The notes beneath the pieces are model-generated. The model saw only the letters and a list, made by a program, of their open reading frames with translations, was not told the DNA's origin and ran no database searches. Source: DASQPA01 sp963757335 (GTDB lineage: Bacteria; Acidobacteriota; Thermoanaerobaculia; Multivoradales; UBA5704). From it: a stretch of DNA of 64,000 bases. The translations under genes and the position numbers were made by a program. Position 1 is the first letter of the stretch. Each line of letters starts with the position of its first letter. Shown one piece after another: positions 7,513-17,999 of this stretch. The stretch covers positions 1-64,000 of the forward strand of contig CAVWRJ010000002.1 in the NCBI GenBank assembly GCA_963757335.1. Reading direction: 5' to 3'.

Positions 7513-8475
7513 GTGTTCCGCTTCTTCGCGCGCCCCGAAGCCCGCCGCCCGGCAGCGGCGGCGGAGCCGAGCCTGCGGCCGGCCCGGCGCGCCGGCTCGC
7601 CTCTCCCGGCCGAGCTGATGCGCAAGGTGCGGCGGATCGAGATCGCCACCAACCGGCTGGTCGACCAGGGGGTCGCCGGCGACTACCATTCGGTGTTCAA
7701 GGGGCGCGGCATGGAGTTCGCGGAGGTCCGCCCCTACCAGCCGGGGGACGACGTCCGCACCATCGACTGGAACGTCACCGCCCGGATGGGGAGCCCGTTC
7801 GTCAAGAAGTACGTCGAGGAGCGGGACCTGACGGTCTTCCTCGCCGTCGACGTCTCGGGGAGCCTCCACTTCGGCTCGCGGGCGATCCTCAAGCGCGAGA
7901 TGGCCGCCGAGATCGCCGCCCTCCTGGCGTTCGCCGCGGTGAGAAACCAGGACCGGGTGGGGGCCGCCCTCCTCTCCGACAAGCTCGAGCTGTTCCTCCC
8001 GCCACGGCGGCGGCGGACTCATGTGCTCCGCATGGTGCGGGAGATCCTCGACCGGCCGGCCCACGGCGAGACCGATCTCGAAAAGAGTCTCTCGGCGGTG
8101 CTCGGGACGCTGAAGCGCCGGGCCGTCCTCTTCCTCATCTCGGACTTCCTCGACGCCGCCTGCCCCTCGGCCCTCAAAGCCGCCGCGGCGCGGCACGACG
8201 TCATCGTCGTCGAGATCGTCGATCCGCGGGACAACGAGCTGCCCCTCACCGGGCCGGTGGTTCTGGAGGACGCCGAGACCGGCGAGGTCGCCCTGGTCGA
8301 CGGCAGCCGGCGGGCCGGCCGGCTCCACCGCGAGCGGCGGGAGCGCGAGCGGCGGGAGCTCTCGCGGCTCACCCGCAAGCTGGGGGTCGATCACCTGGAG
8401 CTCCGCACCGACCGGCCCTACATCAACACCCTCCTCGCCTTTTTCGAGCAGCGGCGCAAGAGGTTCGGCCGATGA
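7513..8475 (+). CDS. DUF58 domain protein
   Basis: 320 residues from GTG 7513. AEVRPYQPGDDVRTIDWNVT is the DUF58 hallmark. FLAVDVSGSLHFGS is a MIDAS-like DxSxS motif of the von Willebrand A fold. These proteins are MoxR partners of unproven biochemical role, placed in envelope stress or assembly of metal-dependent complexes. It overlaps the next gene by 4 bp. Confidence 0.88.
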   Translation: MFRFFARPEARRPAAAAEPSLRPARRAGSPLPAELMRKVRRIEIATNRLVDQGVAGDYHSVFKGRGMEFAEVRPYQPGDDVRTIDWNVTARMGSPFVKKYVEERDLTVFLAVDVSGSLHFGSRAILKREMAAEIAALLAFAAVRNQDRVGAALLSDKLELFLPPRRRRTHVLRMVREILDRPAHGETDLEKSLSAVLGTLKRRAVLFLISDFLDAACPSALKAAAARHDVIVVEIVDPRDNELPLTGPVVLEDAETGEVALVDGSRRAGRLHRERRERERRELSRLTRKLGVDHLELRTDRPYINTLLAFFEQRRKRFGR

Positions 8476-9478
8476 GGGCGCCGAAGTGGACCCTCGCCGT
8501 CCTCGCAATGATCCTCGTTGCCGGTTTGGCGACGAGGACGACGGCAGCGACTCCGATGCCGGCAGCGGTCGGCGCGCCGGCCGGCCTTCGGCTGGACGTC
8601 TCCCTGGCGCAGGGGCGGGCGACCGTGGGGGACCGGATCGAGGTCCTCCTCACCCTGCGGGTGCCAACGGCCCAGCTGGCCGGCGAGCCGCGGTTTCCCG
8701 CCTGGGGGCAGAGCTGGGGAGAGGCCGAGGTGGTCGAGAAGGGGGCGCCGGCCCGGATCTCCGAGACGGGAGGGACCGCGGTCTACCGGCAGCGGATCGT
8801 CGTCACCGCCTGGCAGCCCGGCCGGGTGGCCCTGCCGCGGGTGGCCGCCGCGGTCCCTCTCCGCGGCGCCACCGTTCAGGCCGAGAGCCCGGGGAACCTG
8901 GCGCTCACCCTCGCTTCCGTCCTGCCGGTCAAGAAGGAAGGGGAGAAGGACCCGGCCCCCAAGCCGGCGGCTCCCCCCTCTCCCTGCCGCTCGGGGCGCC
9001 GTTCGGCTGGAGCACCCTGGCCCTGGCGGCCGCCTGCGGGGGGCTCGGCTATCTCCTCTGGCGGCGGAGCCGGAAGGGGGTGGCGGCCGCAGTGGTCCCG
9101 GCGCTCGCGCCGCTCGACGAGCTTCTGGCCGGGCTCGACCGGCTCGCCGGGGAGCCCTCGGTCCGCCTCCACACCCGCTTGAGCCTCGCTCTCCGTACCT
9201 ATCTCGGCCGGACCCTCGCCTTCCCGGCGATCGAGAGCACAACCTCCGAGATCCACCGCCGGCTCCTCGCCCGGCGGCTGCCGGCGGCGCTCGTCCGCCG
9301 GACGGTCGAGCTGCTCCGCGCCTGCGATCTGGTCAAGTTCGCCCGCCAGGAGGTCTCGGAGACGGTCTCCGGCGAGCGCCTCGGGGCCGCCCGGGAGATC
9401 GGCGGCGAGCTCGCCGGCCATCTCGCGCCGCCGGTGGCGGCCCCCGGCGCGGGGGAACGGCTGGAGAAGGCGGGATGA
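8472..9478 (+). CDS. signal-peptide membrane protein of the Bat operon (DUF4381-like), frameshifted
   Basis: Starts MRAPKWTLAVLAMILVAGLA, a signal peptide. A beta-rich exported domain follows (LDVSLAQGRATVGDRIEVLL), as in BatD-like proteins. The frame is lost near 8960-8985 in a C/G-rich run. The remainder, with a membrane helix (STLALAAACGGLGYLLWRRS) and a cytoplasmic helical tail (LHTRLSLALRTYLGRTLAFP), continues in another frame to 9478. In MoxR operons a gene of this layout sits between DUF58 and BatA. ATGA-type overlaps at both ends argue that the gene is real and the break is an indel. Confidence 0.7.
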
Positions 9479-10499
9479 TGAACCTGCCGAATCTGCCGCA
9501 TCTGGCGAACCCCGGGTGGCTCCTCCTCCTCCTCGCCCTCCCGGCGCTCGCCTTCCGGCATCACGCCGCCGGCCGCCGCGGCGCCCTGGGGGCCCTCACC
9601 TACAGCCGGCTGCCGGCGGCGGCGGTGCGGCGCGGAGGGGGCTTGCGGCTCCATCTGCCGTTCTACGCCCGGCTCCTCGCCTTCTTCTGTCTCGTCGTCG
9701 CCCTCGCCCGGCCGCAGCTGGGCTACGCCTGGGAGGAGAGCCTGACCGAGGGGATCGACATCGTCATCTGTCTCGACATCTCGGGCAGCATGGGGGCCGA
9801 GGACTTCCAGCCCAAGGACCGCCTGACGGTCGCCAAGCAGGTGGTCAAGGAGTTCGTCGACAACCGGCCCGGCGACCGGATCGGGATCGTCGTCTTCTCG
9901 GGCGGCGCCATGGTGCGGGCGCCGCTCACCACCGACCGCCAGATGCTCGGCCAGCTGATCGACGCGGTCGAGCTCAACAGCCTGCCCGACGGCACCGCCA
10001 TCGGGGTCGCGATGGCCAACGCCGCCGCGCCGCTTGAAGGACAGCCAGGCGAAGAGCAAGGTCATGCTCCTGGTGACCGACGGCGGCCAACAACGCCGGC
10101 GAGATCGATCCGCTCTCCGCCGCCGCTCTCGCCAAGGGGCTCGGCATCAAGGTCTACACCGTGGGGGTCGGCTCGGCGGGCCGGGTGCCGGTGCCGCTCA
10201 ACCTGCCCAACCCGATCACCGGCCAGCGCGAGGTCCGCCGGGTCCTGATGGACGTGCCGGTCGACGAGGTGCTGCTGAAACAGATCGCCGATCGCACCGG
10301 CGGGCGGTTCTACAAGGCGGGCGACCGCGAGGCGCTCCGCGGGATCTTCCGGGAGATCGACCGGCTGGAGAAGACGCCGCTCCAGGTGAAGCGCTACGTC
10401 CGCTACCGGGAGGCCTCGCCGCCGTTCCTCTGGGCCGGTCTCGGGCTCCTCCTCCTGCCTCTCGCGACCGCCGGCTTCCGGGTGACGGCCGAGCCATGA
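9475..10499 (+). CDS. batA: BatA-like von Willebrand A membrane protein, two frameshifts
   Basis: Starts MMNLPNLPHLANPGWLLLLL (N-terminal membrane segment). A second TM is FYARLLAFFCLVVALARPQL. The VWA domain follows with an intact MIDAS (VICLDISGSMGAEDF). The frame breaks near 10030 (after VAMANAAA) and again near 10085 (after MLLVTDG). The last part (ALAKGLGIKVYTVGVGSAGR, then FYKAGDREALRGIFREIDRL) ends with a TM helix at 10499. Each break is explained by one extra base. Overlaps of 4 bp with both neighbours indicate translational coupling. BatA/BatB pairs are thought to act at the membrane with MoxR. Confidence 0.8.
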
Positions 10500-11505
10500 G
10501 CTTCGCCGAGCCCCGCCTCCTCTGGCTCGCTCTCCTCGCCCCGCTGGCGGCCCTGGCGGCGGTGTGGCTCTGGCGGCGGCGGCTGGCGGCGGACGCGGCG
10601 TGGGCCTCGCGGGGGCTGTGGGACCGGCTGCTCGCCGCCTATCGACCGCGGCGGATGACCTTCTCGGTCGCCGCCCTGGCGGTGGCCGTGCTCGGCACCG
10701 CGCTCGCCCTCGCCCGGCCGCGCTGGGGGGAGGGCGAGCAGAAGGTGGAGCGGAAGGGGGTCGACGTCGTCTACCTCGTCGATTCCTCGCTCTCGATGGG
10801 GGCGCGCGACGTCATCCCCTCGCGGCTCGCCGCCGCCAAGGTGCTCGTCCGCCGCCTTTCGGAAGCCATGCCGGGCAACCGGATGGGGCTCGTCCAGGCG
10901 GAGGGGACCGGGGTGGTGCTCGCGCCCCTTAACCGTCGACGGGGCGGTCATCGACCTCCTCCTGGACACCGTCGAGCCCGGTTCGATGCCGACCCCGGGG
11001 ACCGAGCTGGCGCCGGGGATCGACGCCGCTCTGAAGCTCTTCGGCGAGGGGCGGCAGAAGCACCGCGCCCTGGTCCTCCTCTCGGACGGCGAGGACTTCG
11101 GAGGCGGGCTCGCCGCCGCCGCCGACCGGCTGAAGGACGAGGGGGTGGTGGTCTACGCCTTCGGCATCGGCAGCCCGAGCGGAGCGACCCGTGCCGGTGC
11201 CGGGGACGGGGCAGAACAAGCTCGACGAGAACGGCAAGCTCGTCCACAGCCGGCTCCACGAGGAGACCCTGGAGACCCTCACCCGGGCGACCGGCGGCCT
11301 CTACGAGCGGGTGACGAGCGCCGGGACCGATCCCGCCCCGGTCGTCCGGCGGATCGAGGGGATGGAGAAGCGGACCCTGGAGAGCGACACCGTCAACACC
11401 CGGGAGGAGCGCTTCCAGTGGCCGGCGGCGGCCGCCGCCCTCGCCCTCCTCCTCTATCTGGCGGTCGGCCCCTTCGCGCCGCGAGCCGGGAGGCGGGCGG
11501 CATGA
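10496..11505 (+). CDS. batB: BatB-like von Willebrand A membrane protein, two frameshifts
   Basis: MSFAEPRLLWLALLAPLAAL is the first membrane helix, and FSVAALAVAVLGTALALARP the second. The VWA MIDAS is YLVDSSLSMGARDV. The frame shifts near 10930 (after GTGVVLAPLN), resumes as VDGAVIDLLLDTVEPGSMPT, and shifts again near 11190 (after GSPSGATR). It then continues as GQNKLDENGKLVHSRLHEET to a C-terminal TM helix ending at 11505. The ATG overlaps the BatA stop and the TGA overlaps the next ATG. About 336 residues if repaired, normal for BatB. Confidence 0.8.
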
Positions 11506-12380
11506 TCGGCCGGCTCCTCTCCGCGCTCGTCTCCGCGCTCCTGCTGGCCGGCTCGCTGGGGATGGCCCTTCCCTTCCCTTTCTCCCTCCCCTCGTTCCAT
11601 CTGCCGACGGCGGTCGAGCGCTGGCTGTGGAACCCGCGCGAGCGGACCGACTCGGCGATCTCGGCGATCGCGGACGCGAAGCGGGGGGACAAGGAGAGCC
11701 GCAAGCGGGCCGTGGCGGAAGCCGACACGGCGCTCCGCCTCGCCCCCGACGACCCGGTGGTCCAGTACGACGCCGGCACCGTCCACCTCGCGGCCGGCGA
11801 CCAGCGGGAGGCGGCCAAGATCCTCGCCAAGGCGGTAAAGGCCGCCGGTTCCTCAGGCGTGAACCGGCCGGGGCTCGCCGGGGCGGCGAGCTACAACCTG
11901 GGGAACGCCCGCCTGGCGGACGAGGACTTCGACGGCGCCATCGCCGCCTACCAGCAGGCCCTGCGGATCGAGCCCGGGAACCCTGCCGCCAAGTGGAATC
12001 TGGAGCTCGCGGAGCGGCAGCGCACGGACAAGCAGATGAAGGGACCGTCGGGCGCCAAGGGGGGGCAGGGCGGCGGCGGGAACGCTTCGAAGAGCCCCGG
12101 CGACGATCAGCAGAGCCAGCAGAAAAACGGCTCGTCGTCCGCCGATCCCGGCAAGAGCCAGCAGCAGGCGGGCGGCAACTCCGACCGGACGGGCGCCCAG
12201 GGGCAGCCGCAGCCCCGGCCGGGCGACCAGCCGCTCCCCCAGTTCAGAAACCAGCCGGACATGAGCGCGGCGGAAGCGGCCGCCCTCCTCGAATCGGTCG
12301 AGAACCTGGAGCGCCAGCAGCGCCGCGCCCAGGCCGCCCAGCGGGCACAGCGCCGCGCGGTCAAGGGGAGGGACTGGTGA
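11502..12380 (+). CDS. batC: BatC-like TPR protein
   Basis: 292 residues, intact. It has a hydrophobic N-terminal signal or anchor (LLSALVSALLLAGSLGMALP). A TPR region follows (AVAEADTALRLAPDDPVVQY, then ASYNLGNARLADEDFDGAIA, AYQQALRIEPGNPAAKWNLE). Then comes a long Gly/Gln/Ser-rich low-complexity stretch (about 190-255) and a charged coiled coil (ESVENLERQQRRAQAAQRAQ). This is the BatC layout: TPRs plus disordered linker, likely scaffolding the BatA/BatB/BatD complex. Overlaps by 4 bp at both ends. Confidence 0.82.
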   Translation: MIGRLLSALVSALLLAGSLGMALPFPFSLPSFHLPTAVERWLWNPRERTDSAISAIADAKRGDKESRKRAVAEADTALRLAPDDPVVQYDAGTVHLAAGDQREAAKILAKAVKAAGSSGVNRPGLAGAASYNLGNARLADEDFDGAIAAYQQALRIEPGNPAAKWNLELAERQRTDKQMKGPSGAKGGQGGGGNASKSPGDDQQSQQKNGSSSADPGKSQQQAGGNSDRTGAQGQPQPRPGDQPLPQFRNQPDMSAAEAAALLESVENLERQQRRAQAAQRAQRRAVKGRDW

Positions 12381-14154
12381 GGACTGGCAGGATCTGGCGG
12401 CGATGGACTTTAGCCGCGGGGTTGATGCTCTTCCTGGCCAGTGCCGCCAGGGCGACGATCGACGTCAAGTCCGCGCTCGGCCCGGAGGTGATCGGGGTGG
12501 ACGAGGCCGCGACTTTCAGCATCGAGGTCCACGGCGGCGGCTTCAGCCATCTCGCCTTCAAACCCCCGGTCCTCCAGATGGAGAACCTGGAGATCGCCGC
12601 CGGCCCCTTCCAGTCGGAGAGCATCAGCTTCGTCAACGGCAACTTCTCGCGTTCCTTCCGGCTCTCCTGGGAGCTCCGGCCGCGCGGGGTGGGACGGGCG
12701 CGGGTGCTCGGGGTCTCCCTGCAGCTCGAGCGACCAGACGATCGAGCTCCCCAACCGCGAGATCCGGGTGCAGCAGGAACCGACCCGGCCACCCGAGCAG
12801 GACCAGGATCAGGACCCGGACCCGCTCGACCGCTTCTTCGGCGGCCACTTCCCCCTCCGCCGGCTGATCGAGCCGACCGAGCCCCGGTCGGAGGGGCCGC
12901 AGGTGTTCCTGCGCGCCGAGGTCACCCCGGAGCGCCCGGTGGTCGGCGAGCAGGCCGTCTACACCGTCTCCCTCTACACCCGGGACGACGTCAGCGCGGT
13001 CAACCCGCGGAGCCTCCCCACCTTCAAGGGCTTCTGGGTGCGCGACATCCCGCAGCCCCAGAATCTCCCCACCGAGATGGTGGACCTCGGCGGCACGCGC
13101 TACGGCCGGGTCGTCCTCCTGCGCAAGGCGCTCTTCCCCCTCCGCCCGGGGCCGCACCTGATCGAGCCGGCGAGGGTCGACGTCATGGCGCGAACCCTGG
13201 AGCGGAGCTTCTTCGGGCCCGCCCTCGAACGCCCCGACGAGATGGAGCTCCAGACCAAGGCGCTCTCGGTCGACGTCCAGCCGCTGCCGCCGGCCCCGCC
13301 CGGTTTCCGCGGCGCGGTGGGGAGGATGGCCCTCGCCGCCGCCCTCTCCCCCCGCGCCGTGCGGGTCGGGGAGGCCGCGGCGCTCACCCTCACCCTCTCC
13401 GGCGAGGGGAACCTCCAGGGGGTGACCGCCCCGGCGCTCGGCGCGCTGCCGGGCCTCAAGGTCCTCCCCCCTCAGCAGGAGGGGAGCGAGCGGCTGGCCG
13501 GGAACGCCGTGCGGGGCGTCCGCACCTGGACCTACGCCGTCATCCCCGAGCGGGCCGGGAATTTCCAGGTGACCACCCCCGGGGTCCCCTTCTTCGACCC
13601 CGCCGCTCATGTCTACCGGGTAGCCGCCGCCCCGCCGCTCACCCTGACCGTACACCCGCCCGGTGCAGCCGGCGGCCGGTGGGGTGAGCTCCACGGAGGC
13701 CGGATCGCGTGACGGCATCCTCTACCGAGGCGGGCGCACCTGGAGGGGTCTCCTCCCCTGGCTCGCCGTCCCCCTCGGGCTGGCCCTGGTGGTCACTTGG
13801 GTCCGCCGCCAACGACCAGGGACGACGAGGGCGGAGAACCGGCCGGCCGCGCGGCGCCTCGCGGAGCGGCTCCGCGCCGCCGAGGCCGAAGAGCGCCCGC
13901 GGCAGGCGGCGGCGCAGATCGAGGCGGCCTGGCGCGACTTCCTCGCCGAGAGCTGGAAGATCCCGGCGGCGAGCCCGGCGCCCCGCTGGCGGGAGATCCT
14001 CGCCGCCAGGGGCGCCGACCCGGAGGCGGCACGCGAGCTGGGCGAGCTGGCCGACGACCTCCAGTACCTGCGTCAGGCACCCCAGCTCTCGACCGTCGGC
14101 GCCTTAAAGAGCGAGGCGCTGGCACGCTCTCGAAGGCTGTTACGCCGTCTGTAA
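12377..14154 (+). CDS. batD: BatD-like exported beta protein, two frameshifts
   Basis: GTG at 12377 overlaps the previous stop. Signal peptide: TLAAGLMLFLASAARATIDV. Immunoglobulin-like oxygen-tolerance (BatD) domains follow: VIGVDEAATFSIEVHGGGFS, then after a shift near 12730 VFLRAEVTPERPVVGEQAVY and RVGEAAALTLTLSGEGNLQG. A second shift lies at about 13665-13710. The C-terminal TM (GLLPWLAVPLGLALVVTWVR) and cytoplasmic helices run to 14154. Repaired length is about 590 residues, as expected for BatD. The 13663-14154 part could be a separate gene, but the TM plus tail is the usual BatD end. Confidence 0.75.
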
Positions 14155-14323
14155 TGGCCCTCTCGACCTTTTCCGCCGTCTTTTTCACATCTCAGGCGTT
14201 TCGTCTTCCCGGGAGTTCTGCTATTGTGGGTGAAGTCGATCTGAATCGAAGCTGTCGTTTGGAGTCCTGTATGACGAGCGAGGTCCTGGAGCGCGAGAGG
14301 AAGGCGCCTCGGGTCGTGGCCCT

Positions 14324-15526
14324 ATGAGCGACGCCCTCTCACTGGTGCGCGGCCCGAGCAACCAGGAGGATCTCCGCGTGATGGATGGTTTCCACTGCCT
14401 GGATCATGTCCAGCTCGAACGCTTCCTCGAACGGCGGCGGGCGAACCCCCAGTTCCCCCTGGAGCTCTCGCTGGCCGAGAACCTGGTCGAGGTGCTGCGC
14501 CGGGCCAACGGCTTCGTCCCCTCGGAGGCGGGCTCGATCCTGCTCGACAATCCTTCCGAGAAGAAGGACAACCGGCGGAACAACTCGCTGACCTTCATCG
14601 CCGCCTTCGGCGACAAGTCGGAGGGGCTCCTCGGCCAGACGATCCCGGCCCACCGCGGTATCGCCGGCCGGGTCTATCTGACCGGCGAGGCCTACGTCAC
14701 CCCGGCGGCGCGGGAAGACCGCTTCTTCTACGGCGGGGTGGACGAGCAGACCCGCTACCATACCGAGTCGCTGATCGCCATCCCCATCCGTATCGAGCAG
14801 GAGGTCTGCGGCGTCCTCGAGCTGATCAACCGGCTGAACTCCTCCTCATACAGCGGCGAGGACCGGAACCTCCTGGAGATCTTCGCCGGCTACATCTCGA
14901 TCTCGATCCAGAACGTCCTCGACGGCCGCCAGGCGCAGGAGATCGCCAAGCGCGACAACCTGACCGGCCTCTACAACGACCGCTACCTCCACATCGCGCT
15001 CTCCAACACCATCGAGCGCTGCCAGCGGGAGAAGCTGGATCTGGCGGTCCTCTTCCTGGACCTCGACTTCTTCAAGAGAGTCAACGACACCCATGGGCAT
15101 CTCGCCGGCAGCCAGGTGCTCCGCGAGGTGGGGCACCTCCTGCGCCGGAAGCTCGCCGAGGTGCAGGGGTTGGCCGCCCGCTACGGCGGCGACGAGTTCG
15201 TCCTCCTCTCCCCCGGGGCCGACCTGGAGCGCGCCGTCGACATCGCCGAGGAGATCCGCGCCGAGATCCTCGCCACCACCTTCTGCGCCGCCCCTGGCGA
15301 GATCCAGCCCGAGCCCCTGCAGCTGAACGGCCTCACCTGCTCGATCGGGGTGGCGACCCTCCAGCAGCACATCATGGACGAGATGCCGTTAGAGGAGAGG
15401 AAGAGCACCCTCCTCCGCCTCGCCGACGCGGCCATGTACGTCGCCAAGGAGACCGGCCGGAACCGCACCGCGGTCGCCGGCCAGCCGGTCCGCCGGCGGG
15501 CCTCTTCCAGTCCCGGCGTTCGTTGA
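14324..15526 (+). CDS. GAF-GGDEF diguanylate cyclase
   Basis: 400 residues. A GAF sensory domain spans about 45-195 (GIAGRVYLTGEAYVTPAARE, IAIPIRIEQEVCGVLELINR). A GGDEF domain starts at DNLTGLYNDRYLHIAL (about 211) with the active site RYGGDEFVLL (GGDEF at 288-292). FLDLDFFKRVNDTHGHL supplies metal-binding Asp residues. The active site is intact, so c-di-GMP synthesis is expected. The residues five before GGDEF (VQGLAA) do not form an RxxD inhibitory site. No EAL domain. The 170-bp upstream gap separates it from batD. Confidence 0.9.
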   Translation: MSDALSLVRGPSNQEDLRVMDGFHCLDHVQLERFLERRRANPQFPLELSLAENLVEVLRRANGFVPSEAGSILLDNPSEKKDNRRNNSLTFIAAFGDKSEGLLGQTIPAHRGIAGRVYLTGEAYVTPAAREDRFFYGGVDEQTRYHTESLIAIPIRIEQEVCGVLELINRLNSSSYSGEDRNLLEIFAGYISISIQNVLDGRQAQEIAKRDNLTGLYNDRYLHIALSNTIERCQREKLDLAVLFLDLDFFKRVNDTHGHLAGSQVLREVGHLLRRKLAEVQGLAARYGGDEFVLLSPGADLERAVDIAEEIRAEILATTFCAAPGEIQPEPLQLNGLTCSIGVATLQQHIMDEMPLEERKSTLLRLADAAMYVAKETGRNRTAVAGQPVRRRASSSPGVR

Positions 15527-15710
15527 TTCCCCCTGCGGCGGGTGTTACGATGCCGGCACTTCCGCTGGAGCGGGAAGCTCCCGCTCCCTTCATTTCCCCG
15601 GCCATGGGAAACCGAGCAGCCACCAAGAGGTAGGTCTGCGCCCGGCCGTTCCGCGGCCGGATGAAGAAGGGAGCTGATCTGATCTTTCGACAAGGGACAG
15701 GGCGCTTACG

Positions 15711-16892
15711 ATGAGCAAGAGGTACAAGGTCGTCATCGCCGGAGCCGGCGGAATGGGGAGTGCCGCGGGGCTTCTGCTCCGCGAGCTGGGGGACTTCGAG
15801 GTCGACGTCTACCTCGGGGACTCGAACGAGGAGAAGGCGCGGACCGCGGCGGCCTGGATCCGCGAGGGCTCGGAGCGCCCCGGCGAGGTGTTCCCCTTCC
15901 TCCTGCCTACCACCGGGTCGAGCCCGGTGTTCGAGGAGGCGCTCGGCCAGGGCGACATCCTCCTCGACTGCCTGCCGGGCAAGGAGGCGCCGCGCCTCGC
16001 CCGCCTCGCCCGGCAGAACCACCTGCACTACGCCAACCTGACCGAATACGTGGAGGAGACCGAGCAGGTGAGGGAGATCGCCCTCGGCGCCGAGCAGGGA
16101 TTTCTCCTCCAGACTGGCCTCGCCCCTGGCTTCGTGGACGTCCTCGCCCATGGCCTCTTTCAACGCTTCTGCCGCGAGCACGGGGCGACCCAGGCGGAGA
16201 GCCTGACCCTCCGGGTGGGCGCGCTCACCGCCACCGCCCACCCGCCGCACTACTACGGCTTCACCTGGAGCCCGATCGGCGTGGCGACGGAGTACGTCAA
16301 GCCGGCGACGGTGCTGCGCGACTTCGAGCGCACCACCCGCCCTTCGCTCGCCGACCGCGCCACCATCGTCCTCCATGGCATTCCCTACGAGGAGGCCCTG
16401 ACCTCGGGCGGCGCGGCCGATCTGCCGGAGGTGCTCGCCGGCAAAGTCAGGAACCTCGACTACAAGACCCTGCGCTACCCCGGCCACTACGCCTGGGTGG
16501 AGGGCCTCCTCGCCGCGGCCCCCGAGGGGAGCGACCCCGCCGCCTACCTGCAAGCGCAGATGGAGGCCACCGTCCCCTTCGTCGAGGACGACCAGGTGGT
16601 GATCTACTCCGCGGTCGAGGGGAAGGCGGCCGACGGCACCCGGCATCGCCTGGAGCGCTCCTTCGTCATCCACCCCTTCCGGGTCGGCGCCCGCCAGCTC
16701 AAGGCGATCCAGGCGACCACCTCCTCGGCCCTGGCCGAGGCCGCCCGGCTGCTCTTGACCGACGGTCACCAGGGGATCTGTCTGCAGAGCCAGATCGATC
16801 CGGCGAAGTTCATGGCCGGCCCCTTCGTCGGCACCATCTACCTCGGGCATCCCCACCCCACCGAGACGCGGGTGCAGCCGATCCCCGGCTAG
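15711..16892 (+). CDS. saccharopine dehydrogenase-like oxidoreductase
   Basis: 393 residues. The N-terminal Rossmann fold (YKVVIAGAGGMGSAAGLLLR) has the GxGxxG nucleotide motif. The central part (DILLDCLPGKEAPRLARLAR, LLQTGLAPGFVDVLAHGLF) and the end (VVIYSAVEGKAADGTRHRLE) match the saccharopine dehydrogenase/reductase family that forms or cleaves saccharopine in lysine metabolism. An ALDH7-type aminoadipate-semialdehyde dehydrogenase is encoded 3.5 kb downstream, which supports a lysine-degradation role. The exact reaction direction cannot be told. The next gene follows after 12 bp. Confidence 0.75.
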   Translation: MSKRYKVVIAGAGGMGSAAGLLLRELGDFEVDVYLGDSNEEKARTAAAWIREGSERPGEVFPFLLPTTGSSPVFEEALGQGDILLDCLPGKEAPRLARLARQNHLHYANLTEYVEETEQVREIALGAEQGFLLQTGLAPGFVDVLAHGLFQRFCREHGATQAESLTLRVGALTATAHPPHYYGFTWSPIGVATEYVKPATVLRDFERTTRPSLADRATIVLHGIPYEEALTSGGAADLPEVLAGKVRNLDYKTLRYPGHYAWVEGLLAAAPEGSDPAAYLQAQMEATVPFVEDDQVVIYSAVEGKAADGTRHRLERSFVIHPFRVGARQLKAIQATTSSALAEAARLLLTDGHQGICLQSQIDPAKFMAGPFVGTIYLGHPHPTETRVQPIPG

Positions 16893-16904
16893 GCGGCCCG
16901 GACG

Positions 16905-17999
16905 ATGAGCTCCGGCGCAGAGCCCAAGATCCAGGCGGACAGCGACGAGGAGCGCCTGAGGTTCATCCTCGCCGCCCAGGAGCACTGCGACCATTTCCTC
17001 ACCCCGATCGCCGACCCCGCCGGTAAGACCGTGCTGGTGGTGGGGGCGGGAGCTGGGACGGAGATGCTCTGGTGCCTGCGCCACGGGGCGCGCGAGGTCC
17101 TCGGCTTGGACGTCGTCGCTCAGAGCCCGAACGCTTTGGCCGCCGCCGTCGCGCAACTCGGGCTGCCGAGCACGGCCCGCTTCTCGATCCTGGAGATGGG
17201 GATCGAAAAGGCCGATTCGCTCGGCCGCCGCTTCGACCTCGTCCTCTCGAACAACGTCTTCGAGCACCTGCCTCAGCTCGAACGGGCCTTCGAGGTCTGT
17301 GCCGGCCTCGTCGAGCCCTACCGCGGGCGACTCGCCATCTTCACCGACCCGCTCTACTACTCCTCGGCCGGTTCCCACCTGCCCGTAGAGCCCTGGGAGC
17401 ACCTCTGGGGAGAGCCGGCAGCGCTCCGCGAGCGCCTGCTCGGAGGAGGGCTCGGTGCCGGCCACCCTCTGCGGAGAATGGACCTCGGCACCTATCTGCA
17501 CGACGAGATCTCGCTCAACCGGATGCGCCTCGGCGACTTCCTGGAGGGGGTCCGGAAGGCGGGGCTCGCCGTCCTCAACCTGCGGCTCGTCCGCGACCGG
17601 CACCTCGCCGATCTCTACCGCTACCGCGACCGCCTCCCCGGCCTCTCGGATACGGATCTCACGCTCGAAGGGATCGCGGCCGAGTTGGTCCGGCTCGAAG
17701 GTCCGCCCCCTCCCGATCTCCCGCCGTTCTACACCACCGAAGAGGTGGTCCTGGCGGCCCAGAGCCAGGTTGGCTACCTGGAGCGTACCCGCTTGAGCGA
17801 AGCTCTCCAAGCCGAGGAGCACCGGAGCTCAAACCTCGCCGAAGAGCTCGCGGCAGAGCGCCGCCACGCGGAGGATCTCCAGCAGAAGCTCGACCAGGTA
17901 GCGCGAGTTCTGGCCGGCGTCGAGGCCAGCCCCAGCTTCCGGCTCGGACGTCTCGCGACCGCTCCGCTGCGCTGGCTCCGCGGCCTCGCTTCCCACTGA
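16905..17999 (+). CDS. SAM-dependent methyltransferase with C-terminal coiled coil
   Basis: 364 residues. VLVVGAGAGTEMLWCLRHGA with LGLDVVAQSPNAL is the class I motif I/II region. FDLVLSNNVFEHLPQLERAF is motif IV as in methyltransferase-11/23 domains. The C-terminal about 70 residues are a coiled coil (EEHRSSNLAEELAAERRHAE DLQQ) ending SFRLGRLATAPLRWLRGL, a basic S-x-R-L-x-xPLR tail often seen on polysaccharide glycosyl- and methyltransferases. Together with the adjacent O-antigen-ligase-like gene this suggests a cell-surface glycan substrate; the substrate is not known. Confidence 0.75.
   Translation: MSSGAEPKIQADSDEERLRFILAAQEHCDHFLTPIADPAGKTVLVVGAGAGTEMLWCLRHGAREVLGLDVVAQSPNALAAAVAQLGLPSTARFSILEMGIEKADSLGRRFDLVLSNNVFEHLPQLERAFEVCAGLVEPYRGRLAIFTDPLYYSSAGSHLPVEPWEHLWGEPAALRERLLGGGLGAGHPLRRMDLGTYLHDEISLNRMRLGDFLEGVRKAGLAVLNLRLVRDRHLADLYRYRDRLPGLSDTDLTLEGIAAELVRLEGPPPPDLPPFYTTEEVVLAAQSQVGYLERTRLSEALQAEEHRSSNLAEELAAERRHAEDLQQKLDQVARVLAGVEASPSFRLGRLATAPLRWLRGLASH

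Noticed and set aside
7501..8508. Minus-strand open frame of 335 residues opposite the DUF58 gene
   Set aside because: A shadow of the GC-rich coding strand. The DUF58 gene on the plus strand has clear family motifs.
13663..14154. Separate gene for a small TM protein after batD
   Set aside because: A TM helix and helical tail are the usual end of BatD, and a single indel joins the frames. Kept as part of batD.
15372..17822. 816-residue minus-strand open frame
   Set aside because: Lies antisense to the saccharopine-dehydrogenase-like and methyltransferase genes, and has biased Gly/Glu/Arg/Leu composition without motifs.
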